Positions 1 to 6,516 are shown, counted from the stretch's first letter. The stretch: DNA of 7,109 bases from Cytophagales bacterium (GCA_029262935.1 JAJCYK010000193.1:1-7109); one strand, 5' to 3'. The notes: a model not told the origin generated them from the letters alone. Numbers and translations: made by a program.

Positions 1-1019
1 AAGGCCTTGGCTTGTTTTACTTTTTCTGCGGCCATGGCTTTTCGCAAAGCTTCAGCTTCCTTTTCACGACGTTCAGCATCTGAATTGGCAATGTCAATTT
101 TCGCAGAGTTTTCTCCTTCCACGGCTCTGGCGTTGGCTTCAGAGGTCTGAACCCGCTCCAACTTCTCAGCTTCTGCTTCTCCCACCTTCGATTTGGCGAG
201 AGCGTCTGCTTCCCCAACTTTAGCATTGGCATCGGCATCCGCTATTTGAATTCTTTCTTTTTGGGAAGCTGCAGCTTCTCCAATCATGGCGGTAGCATTC
301 GCGTCAGCCACTTGGACCCGCTGGTCCTGCACCGCATTTGCCTCTCCAATTAGTCCGTCCCGGTTTTTCTCAGCAACACTTTGACGGGCGTCATTAATGG
401 CCTTGGCGGCGGCTTCTTTACCCAGCGCTTCGATATAACCAGACTCATCTTTTATGTCAGTAACATTAACATTTATCAATTTTAATCCGATTTTCTTTAG
501 TTCGGCTTCTACATTTGAAGCCACATTGGCTAAGAACTTGTCGCGATTACTATTGATCTCTTCAATGTCCATGGTAGCTACTACCAATCGCAGCTGACCA
601 AAGATGATGTCCTTGGCTAAGTCATGAATGTTTTCCTGGCTTTGACCCAAGAGACGTTCTGCGGCATTTTCCATAATACCGGACTCCGTGGATATCCCCA
701 CCGTAAAGCGAGAAGGGACATCAACTCGAATGTTTTGTCTACTTAAAGCATTAGTCAAGTTTACTTCTATTGAAGTTGGGGTGAGGTCCAGGAATTCATA
801 ATCCTGAAACACGGGCCAAACAAAAGCTGCACCTCCATGAATACATTTTGCTGAACGGGTGCCGTTCTGTTCATTGCTTCCTACTTTCCCATAAACCACT
901 AATATGCGATCCGATGGGCAACGTTTATACCTTCTAAAGAAGGTTACTATAATTATAAATACGAATAATACTGCCAGCGCAATTACTGCCAGAAATAATG
1001 GGCTTGTTCCTTCAGTCAA
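1..1019 (-). CDS. Flotillin / YqiK-like SPFH (band 7) membrane scaffold protein, C-terminus beyond the window
   Basis: Flotillins are membrane-anchored scaffold proteins that assemble into large oligomers and organise membrane microdomains. The first 339 codons are visible. Residues 8-28 form one N-terminal transmembrane segment, followed by the basic stretch RRYKRCPSDRILVVYGK typical of bacterial flotillins. The SPFH/band 7 domain spans about residues 35-205 and includes the conserved-looking stretches PTSIEVNLTNALSRQNIRV (81-99) and GLKLINVNVTDIKD (178-191). From about residue 205 the protein is a long Ala/Glu-rich coiled coil with repeated GEA motifs. There is no in-frame ATG. The frame opens after a stop at 1032-1034, so TTG at 1017-1019 is the most likely start; it lies 5 bp past the stop of the NfeD-like gene, so the two are surely cotranscribed. 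Family members usually have about 500 or more residues, so roughly a third is probably missing because the window ends. Family assignment is firm; no gene symbol is given because naming varies (floT, yqiK). Confidence 0.92.
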   Translation of the reverse strand, partial: MTEGTSPLFLAVIALAVLFVFIIIVTFFRRYKRCPSDRILVVYGKVGSNEQNGTRSAKCIHGGAAFVWPVFQDYEFLDLTPTSIEVNLTNALSRQNIRVDVPSRFTVGISTESGIMENAAERLLGQSQENIHDLAKDIIFGQLRLVVATMDIEEINSNRDKFLANVASNVEAELKKIGLKLINVNVTDIKDESGYIEALGKEAAAKAINDARQSVAEKNRDGLIGEANAVQDQRVQVADANATAMIGEAAASQKERIQIADADANAKVGEADALAKSKVGEAEAEKLERVQTSEANARAVEGENSAKIDIANSDAERREKEAEALRKAMAAEKVKQAKA

Positions 1020-1024
1020 TGGAT

Positions 1025-1606
1025 TTAGTTTTTAGAGATTAATAATAGATTGTCATTGATAACGTCCTGTACGGAAATTACCGAGCCTGTGGGCAAGTCA
1101 CTTTTATCATCAGTGATGGCTTCTAAAGTACGCAATGCACCTTGTACCTTAATCTGTACCTGGCCGATATTGCCCCTTTGGGCTTTTACGGTTAAGTAAA
1201 CTTCACCAATGCCCCCTTTAGCCCGGTTTATATCCATAGTGCCACTCTCCGTCGCTTTACTAATTAAATAAAACAAGCCCGCCATGATCGACATCATGAT
1301 TAGTCCTGCTATTAACGAAAGTAAGATCGATAGCCCGCTACTCATACCGGAATCCAAGCATGCAATACCAGTCCAGGCAAAGATGGTAAAGAATGCTATG
1401 AGGTTTTTTAAGGTTAGGAATTGAAACCCAATGCCATCGTCCCCTTCAATATCTGAATCCGCAGATCCGTCATCACTGACATCACCTCCCAGAAAAGTTG
1501 CAATTAATTGAAATATGAAGAATAAAGTGAAAGGGATGGCCAACCCCCAATAAATCTTTTCAAGCAGGGCCAAAGTGTCCCACCAAGCAGGAAAGTTTTC
1601 AAACAT
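1025..1606 (-). CDS. NfeD-like / YqiJ-type membrane protein with C-terminal OB-fold domain
   Basis: This 193-aa protein has three predicted membrane segments, at about residues 20-39, 67-83 and 91-115. An acidic loop rich in Asp, Ser and Gly (about 42-58) separates the first two. The C-terminal part (about 129-191) is a small beta-rich domain with the pattern GGIGEVYLTVKAQRGNIGQV, which fits the OB-fold domain of short NfeD/YqiJ proteins. In several bacteria such proteins are encoded next to a flotillin and work with it in the membrane (YqiJ-YqiK in E. coli, YuaF-FloT in Bacillus). The arrangement is the same here: the flotillin start follows this stop by 5 bp. The ATG at 1604-1606 has no clear Shine-Dalgarno sequence, as is usual in Bacteroidota. 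There is no protease domain, so this is the short NfeD form. The call rests on topology, the beta-rich tail and context, and is fairly secure. Confidence 0.85.
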   Translation of the reverse strand: MFENFPAWWDTLALLEKIYWGLAIPFTLFFIFQLIATFLGGDVSDDGSADSDIEGDDGIGFQFLTLKNLIAFFTIFAWTGIACLDSGMSSGLSILLSLIAGLIMMSIMAGLFYLISKATESGTMDINRAKGGIGEVYLTVKAQRGNIGQVQIKVQGALRTLEAITDDKSDLPTGSVISVQDVINDNLLLISKN

Positions 1607-1628
1607 AGATTTCTGATTTAGTACGTAT

Positions 1629-1658
1629 TTAATATAGTAGAATCATTGATAAACGCAA
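1629..1658 (-). promoter_or_regulatory. Candidate promoter for the NfeD-like/flotillin pair
   Basis: Read on the minus strand, TTG (1656-1658) is followed after exactly 19 bases by TATATTAA (1629-1636). The Bacteroidota consensus is TTG or TTTG, 19 bases, then TAnnTTTG. The -33 core and the spacing fit; the -7 box has its first six positions right (TAnnTT) and its last two wrong. Transcription would start near 1624, about 20 bases before the ATG at 1606. This is a pattern match in an AT-rich gap, so confidence is modest. Two tiny inverted repeats in the same gap (CCCT/AGGG at 1685-1695 and GGTG/CACC at 1700-1715) could form weak hairpins but lack a T tract. Confidence 0.35.
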
Positions 1659-1740
1659 TTAGATTCTGTTTAACGGTATAATTTCCCTATCAGGGGTAAG
1701 GTGTTTCTTGTCACCAGGTAGAAATTATCATCAGCAGAAA

Positions 1741-2634
1741 CTAATAAGAAGAGGAACTGCTTATCTGCTTTAATGTCGACAGCAACAATCGATTAAATAC
1801 TAGGGGTTTTTCAATCATAGGGTAATGACCTGTACCCGCAATGTCAATCACTTCAAACGATATGCTTTGTTCCTTCAGGTGGGTAACCACGGTTGGCGTC
1901 ACATCACTATTTATTAAGTAAAGTTTAATATTAAGAGCAGAGAGTGCCGGTATTTCTTGGTGAGCATAATCAAAGACAGACTGCAATGCTTCCACGGCCA
2001 TAATAGTATCAGCTGCATGAAGACTCTTCAAGATCTTCAATTTGCTGGTACTATCGGTCTGATTGGAAAACAAATACTGCGAGGAAAAAACATCTATGGC
2101 ACCCTGGAAGTCAGCACGCAGGTAGTTCATAAATCCCGTTATTTGAGCTTGGGTAACGGAATCGGCAGGGATTCCAGCTCCTTTAAAGTTATCAATGCCT
2201 ACCAGTCCCACAACTTTATTCTTTTGCAATAAAGCGGCTTCCAGCATGATGTCCCCTCCCATGCTGTGACCTACTAATACCACATTGTTTAGATTTAGTT
2301 TATCAATAAGGGAGGCCACGTCTTGGCCGTATTCTTCAATAGACCAGGAGCTGCGATTCTTCCCAGAGTTTCCATGACCAGGTAAGTCCAAAGTGACCAC
2401 CTGGTACTGCTCACACAACACCTCTCTCTGTTTATCCCAAAAGGAGCGGTCTATGCACCATCCGTGAATCAACAACACCGTTACATCACCTGCTCCGCAT
2501 ATATCGTATTCGATTTTTGTATCTTGATTTGTAAATGATTGATTGGACATGGTCGGATTATTATCAAAGGAATTATTAGTAGGTTGACATCCAAAAGCGC
2601 AAAATATCAAAAGAACAGGTAAGTATTTTTTCAT
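1741..2634 (-). CDS. Alpha/beta-fold hydrolase, probable lipoprotein
   Basis: This 297-aa alpha/beta hydrolase (Abhydrolase_1 type) probably cleaves an ester or similar small substrate outside the cytoplasm; the substrate cannot be read from the sequence. The ATG at 2632-2634 gives a lipoprotein signal, MKKYLPVLLIFCAFGC, with Cys16 as the likely lipidated residue. The lipobox AFGC is slightly off consensus. A linker rich in Asn, Ser and Thr (17-40) precedes the catalytic domain. Visible landmarks are the oxyanion-hole motif HGW (57-59), the DLPGHGNS strand-turn (83-90), the nucleophile elbow GHSMGG with Ser124, the probable acid Asp244 in INSDVTPT, and the catalytic His270 in GTGHYPMIEKP. All three triad residues are therefore present. 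The frame is open further upstream to 2694, but that would place 20 extra residues before the signal peptide and overlap the divergent methyltransferase gene, so the shorter start is preferred. The C-terminus ends in a short poly-Ser tail. Confidence 0.88.
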   Translation of the reverse strand: MKKYLPVLLIFCAFGCQPTNNSFDNNPTMSNQSFTNQDTKIEYDICGAGDVTVLLIHGWCIDRSFWDKQREVLCEQYQVVTLDLPGHGNSGKNRSSWSIEEYGQDVASLIDKLNLNNVVLVGHSMGGDIMLEAALLQKNKVVGLVGIDNFKGAGIPADSVTQAQITGFMNYLRADFQGAIDVFSSQYLFSNQTDSTSKLKILKSLHAADTIMAVEALQSVFDYAHQEIPALSALNIKLYLINSDVTPTVVTHLKEQSISFEVIDIAGTGHYPMIEKPLVFNRLLLSTLKQISSSSSY

Positions 2635-2686
2635 AACTGTTTTGGGAATGAAGTTAATCATTAATTCAAAATTTGACAGCCAGGAG
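2635..2686. promoter_or_regulatory. Divergent intergenic region between the hydrolase lipoprotein and methyltransferase genes
   Basis: The two genes start back to back about 52 bp apart, or 13 bp apart if the methyltransferase begins at the upstream ATG (2648). Any promoters must overlap each other or reach into the neighbouring coding sequences. The only notable element is the inverted repeat TCAAA-A-TTTGA (2666-2676). It puts a TTTG on each strand, which is the core of the Bacteroidota -7 box, although the leading TA is missing in both directions and no TTG lies at the correct distance. It could be a shared promoter core or an operator. Confidence 0.3.
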
Positions 2687-3493
2687 ATGGACATAATTCA
2701 GCAATATCATAGAGAAAATTTGTACGAACAAGTTCTGGAAGGCTTAGCTCTTTCGGACAAGCGTACTCCTTCCATAGAGGACCTATGGCCGGTGGATCAA
2801 TTTCATATTGGAGGCGCCAAGAGTACTCTCAAATTATTAGAAATGGCATCAATTTCCACAACCGATAAAGTATTGGACGTTGGCTGTGGTTTGGGTGGCC
2901 CTGCCAGACTAATCGCACAAAATTTGGGTTGTGAAGTTTATGGGGTAGATCTGACTCCAGCATACGTTGATACGGCCATCAAGCTCTCAAAGCTGGTCGG
3001 TTTTGAAGATCGCACGCGTTTTAGCTGTGCCGATGCCTTGGCCCTTCCCTATCCTGATAATGAATTTGAGGTGGTGTGGACCCAACATGTCCAAATGAAT
3101 ATAAAGGATAAGGAAGCATTTTATACACAGCTTGTACGGGTTTTAAAACCTGGGGGTACTTTGGTCTATCACGATGTTTTTAAAGGGGTAAATGAGGAAA
3201 TGATCTATCCCACACCGTGGTCCGATGATGGGGTATCAAGCTTCTTATTTCACCATGATGCTTTGCAATTCTTACTGAATGCCAAAATGACGGCCCTGCA
3301 TCATCAAGATGATACTGAATTCGCCAAACAATTTTTTCAGGACATGCTGTCCAAAATTGAGCTGGAGGGAAAACCAAATTTGGGGTTGCATTTAGTTATG
3401 GGCCCGTCTGCCCCCACGAAAATGGCCAACTTGTTGTCTAACCTACAGCGGCAGGCGCTAGAAGTGCATCAAGGGGTTTATAAAAAACCGTAA
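2687..3493 (+). CDS. Class I SAM-dependent methyltransferase (Methyltransf_11/25 type)
   Basis: A cytoplasmic Rossmann-fold methyltransferase of about 268 aa. Counting from the ATG at 2687, motif I is VLDVGCGLGG (62-71), which forms the SAM-binding loop. The acidic residue at the end of strand 2 is Asp88 in GVDLTP, and motif II/III residues are DALALPYPDNEFEVVW (116-131). The motif VLKPGG (152-157) leads into strand 5. Upstream, DLWPVDQFHIGG (32-43) resembles the substrate-side N-terminal segment of small-molecule methyltransferases such as the sarcosine/dimethylglycine N-methyltransferase group, but that substrate is only a suggestion. The frame is open back to TTG 2642 and ATG 2648. I prefer 2687 because MDIIQQYHRENLYEQVLEGL is a typical family N-terminus and it leaves some room for a divergent promoter; ATG 2648 (281 aa) is the alternative. 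No downstream partner suggests a pathway. Confidence 0.85.
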   Translation: MDIIQQYHRENLYEQVLEGLALSDKRTPSIEDLWPVDQFHIGGAKSTLKLLEMASISTTDKVLDVGCGLGGPARLIAQNLGCEVYGVDLTPAYVDTAIKLSKLVGFEDRTRFSCADALALPYPDNEFEVVWTQHVQMNIKDKEAFYTQLVRVLKPGGTLVYHDVFKGVNEEMIYPTPWSDDGVSSFLFHHDALQFLLNAKMTALHHQDDTEFAKQFFQDMLSKIELEGKPNLGLHLVMGPSAPTKMANLLSNLQRQALEVHQGVYKKP

Positions 3494-3500
3494 AATGGCC

Positions 3501-3526
3501 TTTAACCCCGTTTAACATAATTTAAC
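3501..3526 (+). promoter_or_regulatory. Three TTTAAC direct repeats with exact 10-bp spacing, candidate operator
   Basis: TTTAAC occurs at 3501-3506, 3511-3516 and 3521-3526, separated by the unrelated tetramers CCCG and ATAA. The copies therefore lie on the same face of the helix. Tandem half-sites with 10-11 bp period are how OmpR/PhoB-family response regulators bind, and TTAAC-like half-sites are known from PHO boxes in cyanobacteria and PhoP boxes in Bacillus. The array sits in the 67-bp gap between the methyltransferase stop and the 164-aa exported protein, 34 bp before that start codon. A possible -7-like TATATTGC (3549-3556) lies downstream, but it is very close to the ATG. Regulation is inferred from spacing only. 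The GGGGTT at 3473-3478 and AACCCC at 3504-3509 could also pair as a weak hairpin. Confidence 0.4.
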
Positions 3527-3560
3527 AATCACGTGCCCTAGTATTACGTATATTGCAGTA

Positions 3561-4055
3561 ATGGATTTGATCCGTGGGTTAACCTTGGTTTTAGTTATAA
3601 ACCTACTTGGCCTGGCTGAGGCACAAGCTCAAGATTATTTGGTTTTGGATCGCTATGGTACAAAACGAATTCGCATTCCAGTGGGAAGCGAGATACAGTT
3701 TAAGTTGAAGGGTGATAAAAGACTTTATTCCAACTACCTCACCCAGCTGGTAGATAGTGTCGTGATTCTGGGCAATCATGACATTTACTTAAAACTGGAA
3801 GATTTCGATAGCTTTTGGTTTCCTCGTAAGCATTGGCGTAGTCTGCGTTATGCCACGATGATTCCCGCAGCTGGATTTCTACTAGGAGCGGCAGTACACC
3901 CTCTGGTTGAAGAGCCGTTTTATGACCCTGGGGAATCTGCTTTGACTGGGCTAGCCATTTTAGGTTTGGGTCAAAGTTTTCGATTGTTGGAATGGAAAAG
4001 ATTCAAAATCAATAAAAACAGTCGCATTTGGGTTGGAGGCAATGGGATACCATGA
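3561..4055 (+). CDS. Exported protein of unknown function with two C-terminal hydrophobic segments
   Basis: I do not recognise a characterised family in this 164-aa protein. Residues 1-24 are a clear signal peptide: Arg5, a hydrophobic core, then an AQAQ cleavage region typical of Bacteroidota, with the mature chain starting near Gln24 or Asp25. The soluble part (25-95) looks beta-rich and contains DRYGTKRIRIPVGSEIQFKL, followed by a Leu/Val-rich stretch and a run of aromatics (DFDSFWFPRKHW, 81-92). Two hydrophobic segments follow (about 98-115 and 126-142), the first beginning MIPAAGFLLGAAVHPLV. The protein may therefore be inserted in a membrane by a hairpin. Small proteins of this layout are familiar to me as conserved hypotheticals in Bacteroidota, but I cannot name a function. 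The start at ATG 3561 is fixed by the signal peptide. The next gene starts 26 bp after the stop, so the two are probably cotranscribed. Confidence 0.75.
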   Translation: MDLIRGLTLVLVINLLGLAEAQAQDYLVLDRYGTKRIRIPVGSEIQFKLKGDKRLYSNYLTQLVDSVVILGNHDIYLKLEDFDSFWFPRKHWRSLRYATMIPAAGFLLGAAVHPLVEEPFYDPGESALTGLAILGLGQSFRLLEWKRFKINKNSRIWVGGNGIP

Positions 4056-4081
4056 TGTAGTTGAATACGTTATTAAATAGA

Positions 4082-4825
4082 ATGAAACGGTATTGCTTAG
4101 TTGTAGTATTATTGTTTGGGTCTATCCTGATTAAGGCCCAAGGCCCTGTTCGGGACATCAGAATGTCCGGAGTAGTGGTTGATGCCCAGTCCAAGGAGCC
4201 CTTGCAGGGAGCACATTTGGTATTGAACCATAGTCAAGGTACCACCCCAGACATTGAAGGAAAATTTGATCTGAATGTCTCTTCTGGAGACACCTTGATG
4301 ATTAGTCATGTAGGCTATAATGATTACTTAGTGCCAATTCCTCATAATTTAATAGGTACCACCTACTTTTTAAGGATTGGACTCATTCCTGCTACAGTGG
4401 AACTTGACGAAGTAACTGTTTACCTATGGCCCGCTACTGTGGCTCAATTTAAGCAAGAGCTTTTGGCGCTGGAAGTAGAAGAAGAAGAGCGCGTTAAGAT
4501 ACCGGGTGCCTACTATGGGCCGCCCAAGCCCGTTAATCCTGGAGTAGGTAGTCCAGTGAGTTTTCTGTATAATAAATTAAGCAAAAGGGCTCGTCAAAGA
4601 CGTGAGTTCATGAAGAAACGTCAGGATATTGAATCCAATCAGCAGGCACGGTCGCGCTGGAATACGGAGTATGTCAAAGAGATTACGGGTATTGAAGATG
4701 AACAGGTACTACTGAACTTTATGGAATACTGTAAGTTTACAGATCGAAAACTGGGTGAACTAAACGACTATGATTTGATAACAGCTATCAATGATTGCTT
4801 TTTAAATTTTAAAAGCAACCAATAA
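4082..4825 (+). CDS. Exported CarboxypepD_reg-like domain protein without a receptor barrel
   Basis: A 247-aa periplasmic or surface protein. Residues 1-20 (MKRYCLVVVLLFGSILIKAQ) are a signal peptide ending in KAQ. A CarboxypepD_reg-like beta-sandwich follows at about 27-85, with the family pattern SGVVVDAQSKEPLQGAHLVL, GTTPDIEGKFDLNV and DTLMISHVGY. A segment reading VELDEVTVYL (106-115) resembles the link to the plug domain in SusC-type receptors. No plug or TonB-dependent barrel follows; instead there is a charged region containing a Glu-rich stretch (131-136), a Pro/Gly motif PPKPVNPGVGSPVSFLY, a basic helix (KRARQRREFMKKRQ) and a helical tail with ITGIEDEQVLLNFMEYCKF. This layout recurs in Bacteroidota as stand-alone proteins of unknown role. 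An in-frame TTG at 4061 exists, but the ATG at 4082 directly starts the signal peptide. The gene lies 26 bp after the 164-aa exported protein. Confidence 0.85.
   Translation: MKRYCLVVVLLFGSILIKAQGPVRDIRMSGVVVDAQSKEPLQGAHLVLNHSQGTTPDIEGKFDLNVSSGDTLMISHVGYNDYLVPIPHNLIGTTYFLRIGLIPATVELDEVTVYLWPATVAQFKQELLALEVEEEERVKIPGAYYGPPKPVNPGVGSPVSFLYNKLSKRARQRREFMKKRQDIESNQQARSRWNTEYVKEITGIEDEQVLLNFMEYCKFTDRKLGELNDYDLITAINDCFLNFKSNQ
4795..4818. repeat. AT-rich inverted repeat at the 3' end of the CarboxypepD_reg-like gene
   Basis: TTGCTTTT (4795-4802) and AAAAGCAA (4811-4818) are perfect 8-bp arms around an 8-base AT loop. The element ends 4 bp before the stop codon (4823-4825). It could form a hairpin near the end of the transcript and contribute to termination or mRNA stability, but the stem has only two G-C pairs and there is no T run directly after it, only CTCTTTTC at 4828-4835. 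It codes for CFLNFKSN, so selection on the protein is another explanation. Confidence 0.3.
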
Positions 4826-4837
4826 TACTCTTTTCAG

Positions 4838-4868
4838 TTAGGCCGATTCCCATTTAGTTCTAATTTTG
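4838..4868 (+). promoter_or_regulatory. Bacteroidota-type promoter of hutH
   Basis: TAATTTTG at 4861-4868 is an exact match to the Bacteroidota -7 consensus TAnnTTTG. With the standard 19-base spacer, the -33 position falls on TTAG (4838-4841), one mismatch from TTTG. The predicted transcription start is near 4873-4876, giving a leader of about 20 bases before the ATG at 4894. This is the best promoter match in the window, and it suggests hutH is transcribed separately from the exported-protein pair upstream. No operator is evident around it. Confidence 0.55.
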
Positions 4869-4893
4869 TTGCTATCAACATTCTTTTGATACC

Positions 4894-6438
4894 ATGGAAC
4901 TGTTTAATTATGGCGAAGATTTTTTAACAGCTCATAAAGCTCTGAAGATATGCCGAAATGAAATTTCAGCCGTACTTAATGATTCGGTAACCTCCAAACT
5001 TAAAAGCAGTCAGGATATTGTAGAAAACATTGCTCAAGGCTCTGATGTTGTCTATGGCATTAACTCAGGTTTTGGGCCCTTATGCACTACAAAAATTTCT
5101 CCTGAAAACACCAAGCTACTTCAAGAAAACATCTTAAAAAGCCACAGTGTAGGCACCGGTCAGCCCATTCCTAAAGAGGTGGCCAAACTGATGATGGTGT
5201 TAAAGGTGCAGGCCCTTTGCAAGGGATATTCGGGCATACGTGTCACTACCTTAAAACGAATACTATGGCATATTGAAGAAGATATTATCCCGGTGGTTCC
5301 TTGTCAAGGATCGGTAGGAGCCTCTGGAGATTTGGCACCCCTGGCACATTTGTTTCTACCTCTTATTGGGGAAGGGCTTGTGGACTACCAAGGCCAAGTA
5401 ACAACTACCTCCGAACTTTTTGCGCAATTAAATATAGCACCCCTGGCTCTAGCGCCCAAAGAGGGCTTAGCCCTCATAAACGGCACCCAATTTATGGCGG
5501 CCTTTGGAGTAAAAGTGGTTGAAAAGTTATATCAGTGTTTAAGTCAATCCGACATTATTGCGGCGATTATGCTAGAGGGGTTATTGGGGTCTGTGCAACC
5601 ATTTATGGAGCAACTACATGCTTTAAGGCCACATCCTGGGATTGTGCATGTAGCAGCTAGAATCTCCGGCATGTTGCAGGGTTCTGCTATTGTGTCCTCC
5701 CACAAAAATTGCGAAAGGGTGCAGGATCCCTATTCCTTAAGGTGCATCCCACAGGTTCATGGAGCCTCCCGACAAGCTTGGCTTCATTTGAAAGAAGTAC
5801 TGGAAATAGAGTTAAACGCTGTTACTGACAATCCGGTTATTATAAGCAAAGATCTGGCTATTAGTGGAGGAAACTTCCACGGACAACCATTGGCGCTGCC
5901 CTTAGATTATGCCTGTTTAGCCGCGTCCGAACTGGGCAACATTTCCGATCGCCGCGTCTATTTGGCTATGGGAGGAAACATTACCGGCTTACCGAAACTT
6001 TTAATGCAAGACACCGGATTGAACTCAGGGTTTATGATTTTGCAATACACTACGGCAGCTTTGGCCAGTGAAAATAAAGGGTTGTGTTTTCCGTCCAGCG
6101 CAGATAGTATACCCACCTCATTAGGTCAAGAGGATCATGTAAGTATGGGCAGTATTGGAGGTCGAAAAGCCTTGCAGGTAATTGAAAATCTCCAGAAAAT
6201 CATTGCAATTGAACTTCTGTGCGCTTGCCAAGCATTGGATTTTAGACGACCGTTACGTACTACCAAAGTACTTGAGCAGGTCCATGAAAAAGTGCGCACC
6301 GTAATTACTCACGCCCACGAGGATCGAGTATTTAGTAAAGATATGAGCAAGGCCGATAAATTAATTCAAAATGCTACCTTGTTGAATTGGAATCAGTCCT
6401 GGGGTTCAGATTATTTTGATAAATTTGAGTTTTATTAA
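4894..6438 (+). CDS. hutH: Histidine ammonia-lyase
   Basis: HutH removes ammonia from L-histidine to give urocanate, the first step of histidine degradation, in the cytoplasm. The 514-aa length matches the family (about 510) and the key residues align almost number for number with the Pseudomonas putida enzyme. The self-processing Ala143-Ser144-Gly145 in GSVGASGDLAPLAH forms the MIO cofactor. Tyr54 lies in VVYGINSGFG, and the pair Ser83-His84 is the substrate-selectivity signature of histidine rather than tyrosine lyases. Also present are Asn196 in LINGTQ, Gln277, Tyr280 and Arg283 in VQDPYSLRC, Phe328 in GGNFHGQP, and Glu413 in GQEDHVSM. It appears complete and active. The start at ATG 4894 gives the usual N-terminal length and lies about 20 bases after the predicted transcription start. 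No hutU, hutI or hutG is in the window, so the rest of the pathway must be elsewhere. A tyrosine ammonia-lyase of a pigment cluster is the main alternative and is less likely. Confidence 0.96.
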   Translation: MELFNYGEDFLTAHKALKICRNEISAVLNDSVTSKLKSSQDIVENIAQGSDVVYGINSGFGPLCTTKISPENTKLLQENILKSHSVGTGQPIPKEVAKLMMVLKVQALCKGYSGIRVTTLKRILWHIEEDIIPVVPCQGSVGASGDLAPLAHLFLPLIGEGLVDYQGQVTTTSELFAQLNIAPLALAPKEGLALINGTQFMAAFGVKVVEKLYQCLSQSDIIAAIMLEGLLGSVQPFMEQLHALRPHPGIVHVAARISGMLQGSAIVSSHKNCERVQDPYSLRCIPQVHGASRQAWLHLKEVLEIELNAVTDNPVIISKDLAISGGNFHGQPLALPLDYACLAASELGNISDRRVYLAMGGNITGLPKLLMQDTGLNSGFMILQYTTAALASENKGLCFPSSADSIPTSLGQEDHVSMGSIGGRKALQVIENLQKIIAIELLCACQALDFRRPLRTTKVLEQVHEKVRTVITHAHEDRVFSKDMSKADKLIQNATLLNWNQSWGSDYFDKFEFY

Positions 6439-6516
6439 CATGAATTACTATCCTTTCATCTTCCAAATCTTATGAAAATTAGCAATTTGGGATTCCAACT
6501 ACCCAGCGATTTTAAT

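Noticed and set aside
17..238. Open frame of 73 codons on the minus strand
   Set aside because: It lies in another frame of the flotillin coiled-coil region, has low-complexity composition, and shows no family features; it is a shadow of the real gene.
1685..1715. Two small inverted repeats downstream of the hydrolase as a terminator
   Set aside because: Stems of 4 bp each with no following T run; too weak to call.
1957..2232. Plus-strand open frame of 91 codons opposite the hydrolase
   Set aside because: It is antisense to a hydrolase with an intact catalytic triad and has no recognisable features.
3475..3489. Hairpin GGTTT/AAACC at the end of the methyltransferase gene as terminator
   Set aside because: The stem is only 5 bp, the 3' side is an A tract rather than a T tract on the coding strand, and it lies within the last codons.
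4009..4309. Two short minus-strand frames across the junction of the exported-protein genes
   Set aside because: Both are antisense to coding sequence with clear signal peptides and a CarboxypepD_reg-like domain, and neither resembles a protein family.
5301..5522. Plus-strand frame of 73 codons inside hutH
   Set aside because: It overlaps the MIO region of hutH in a different frame; HutH conservation explains the sequence.
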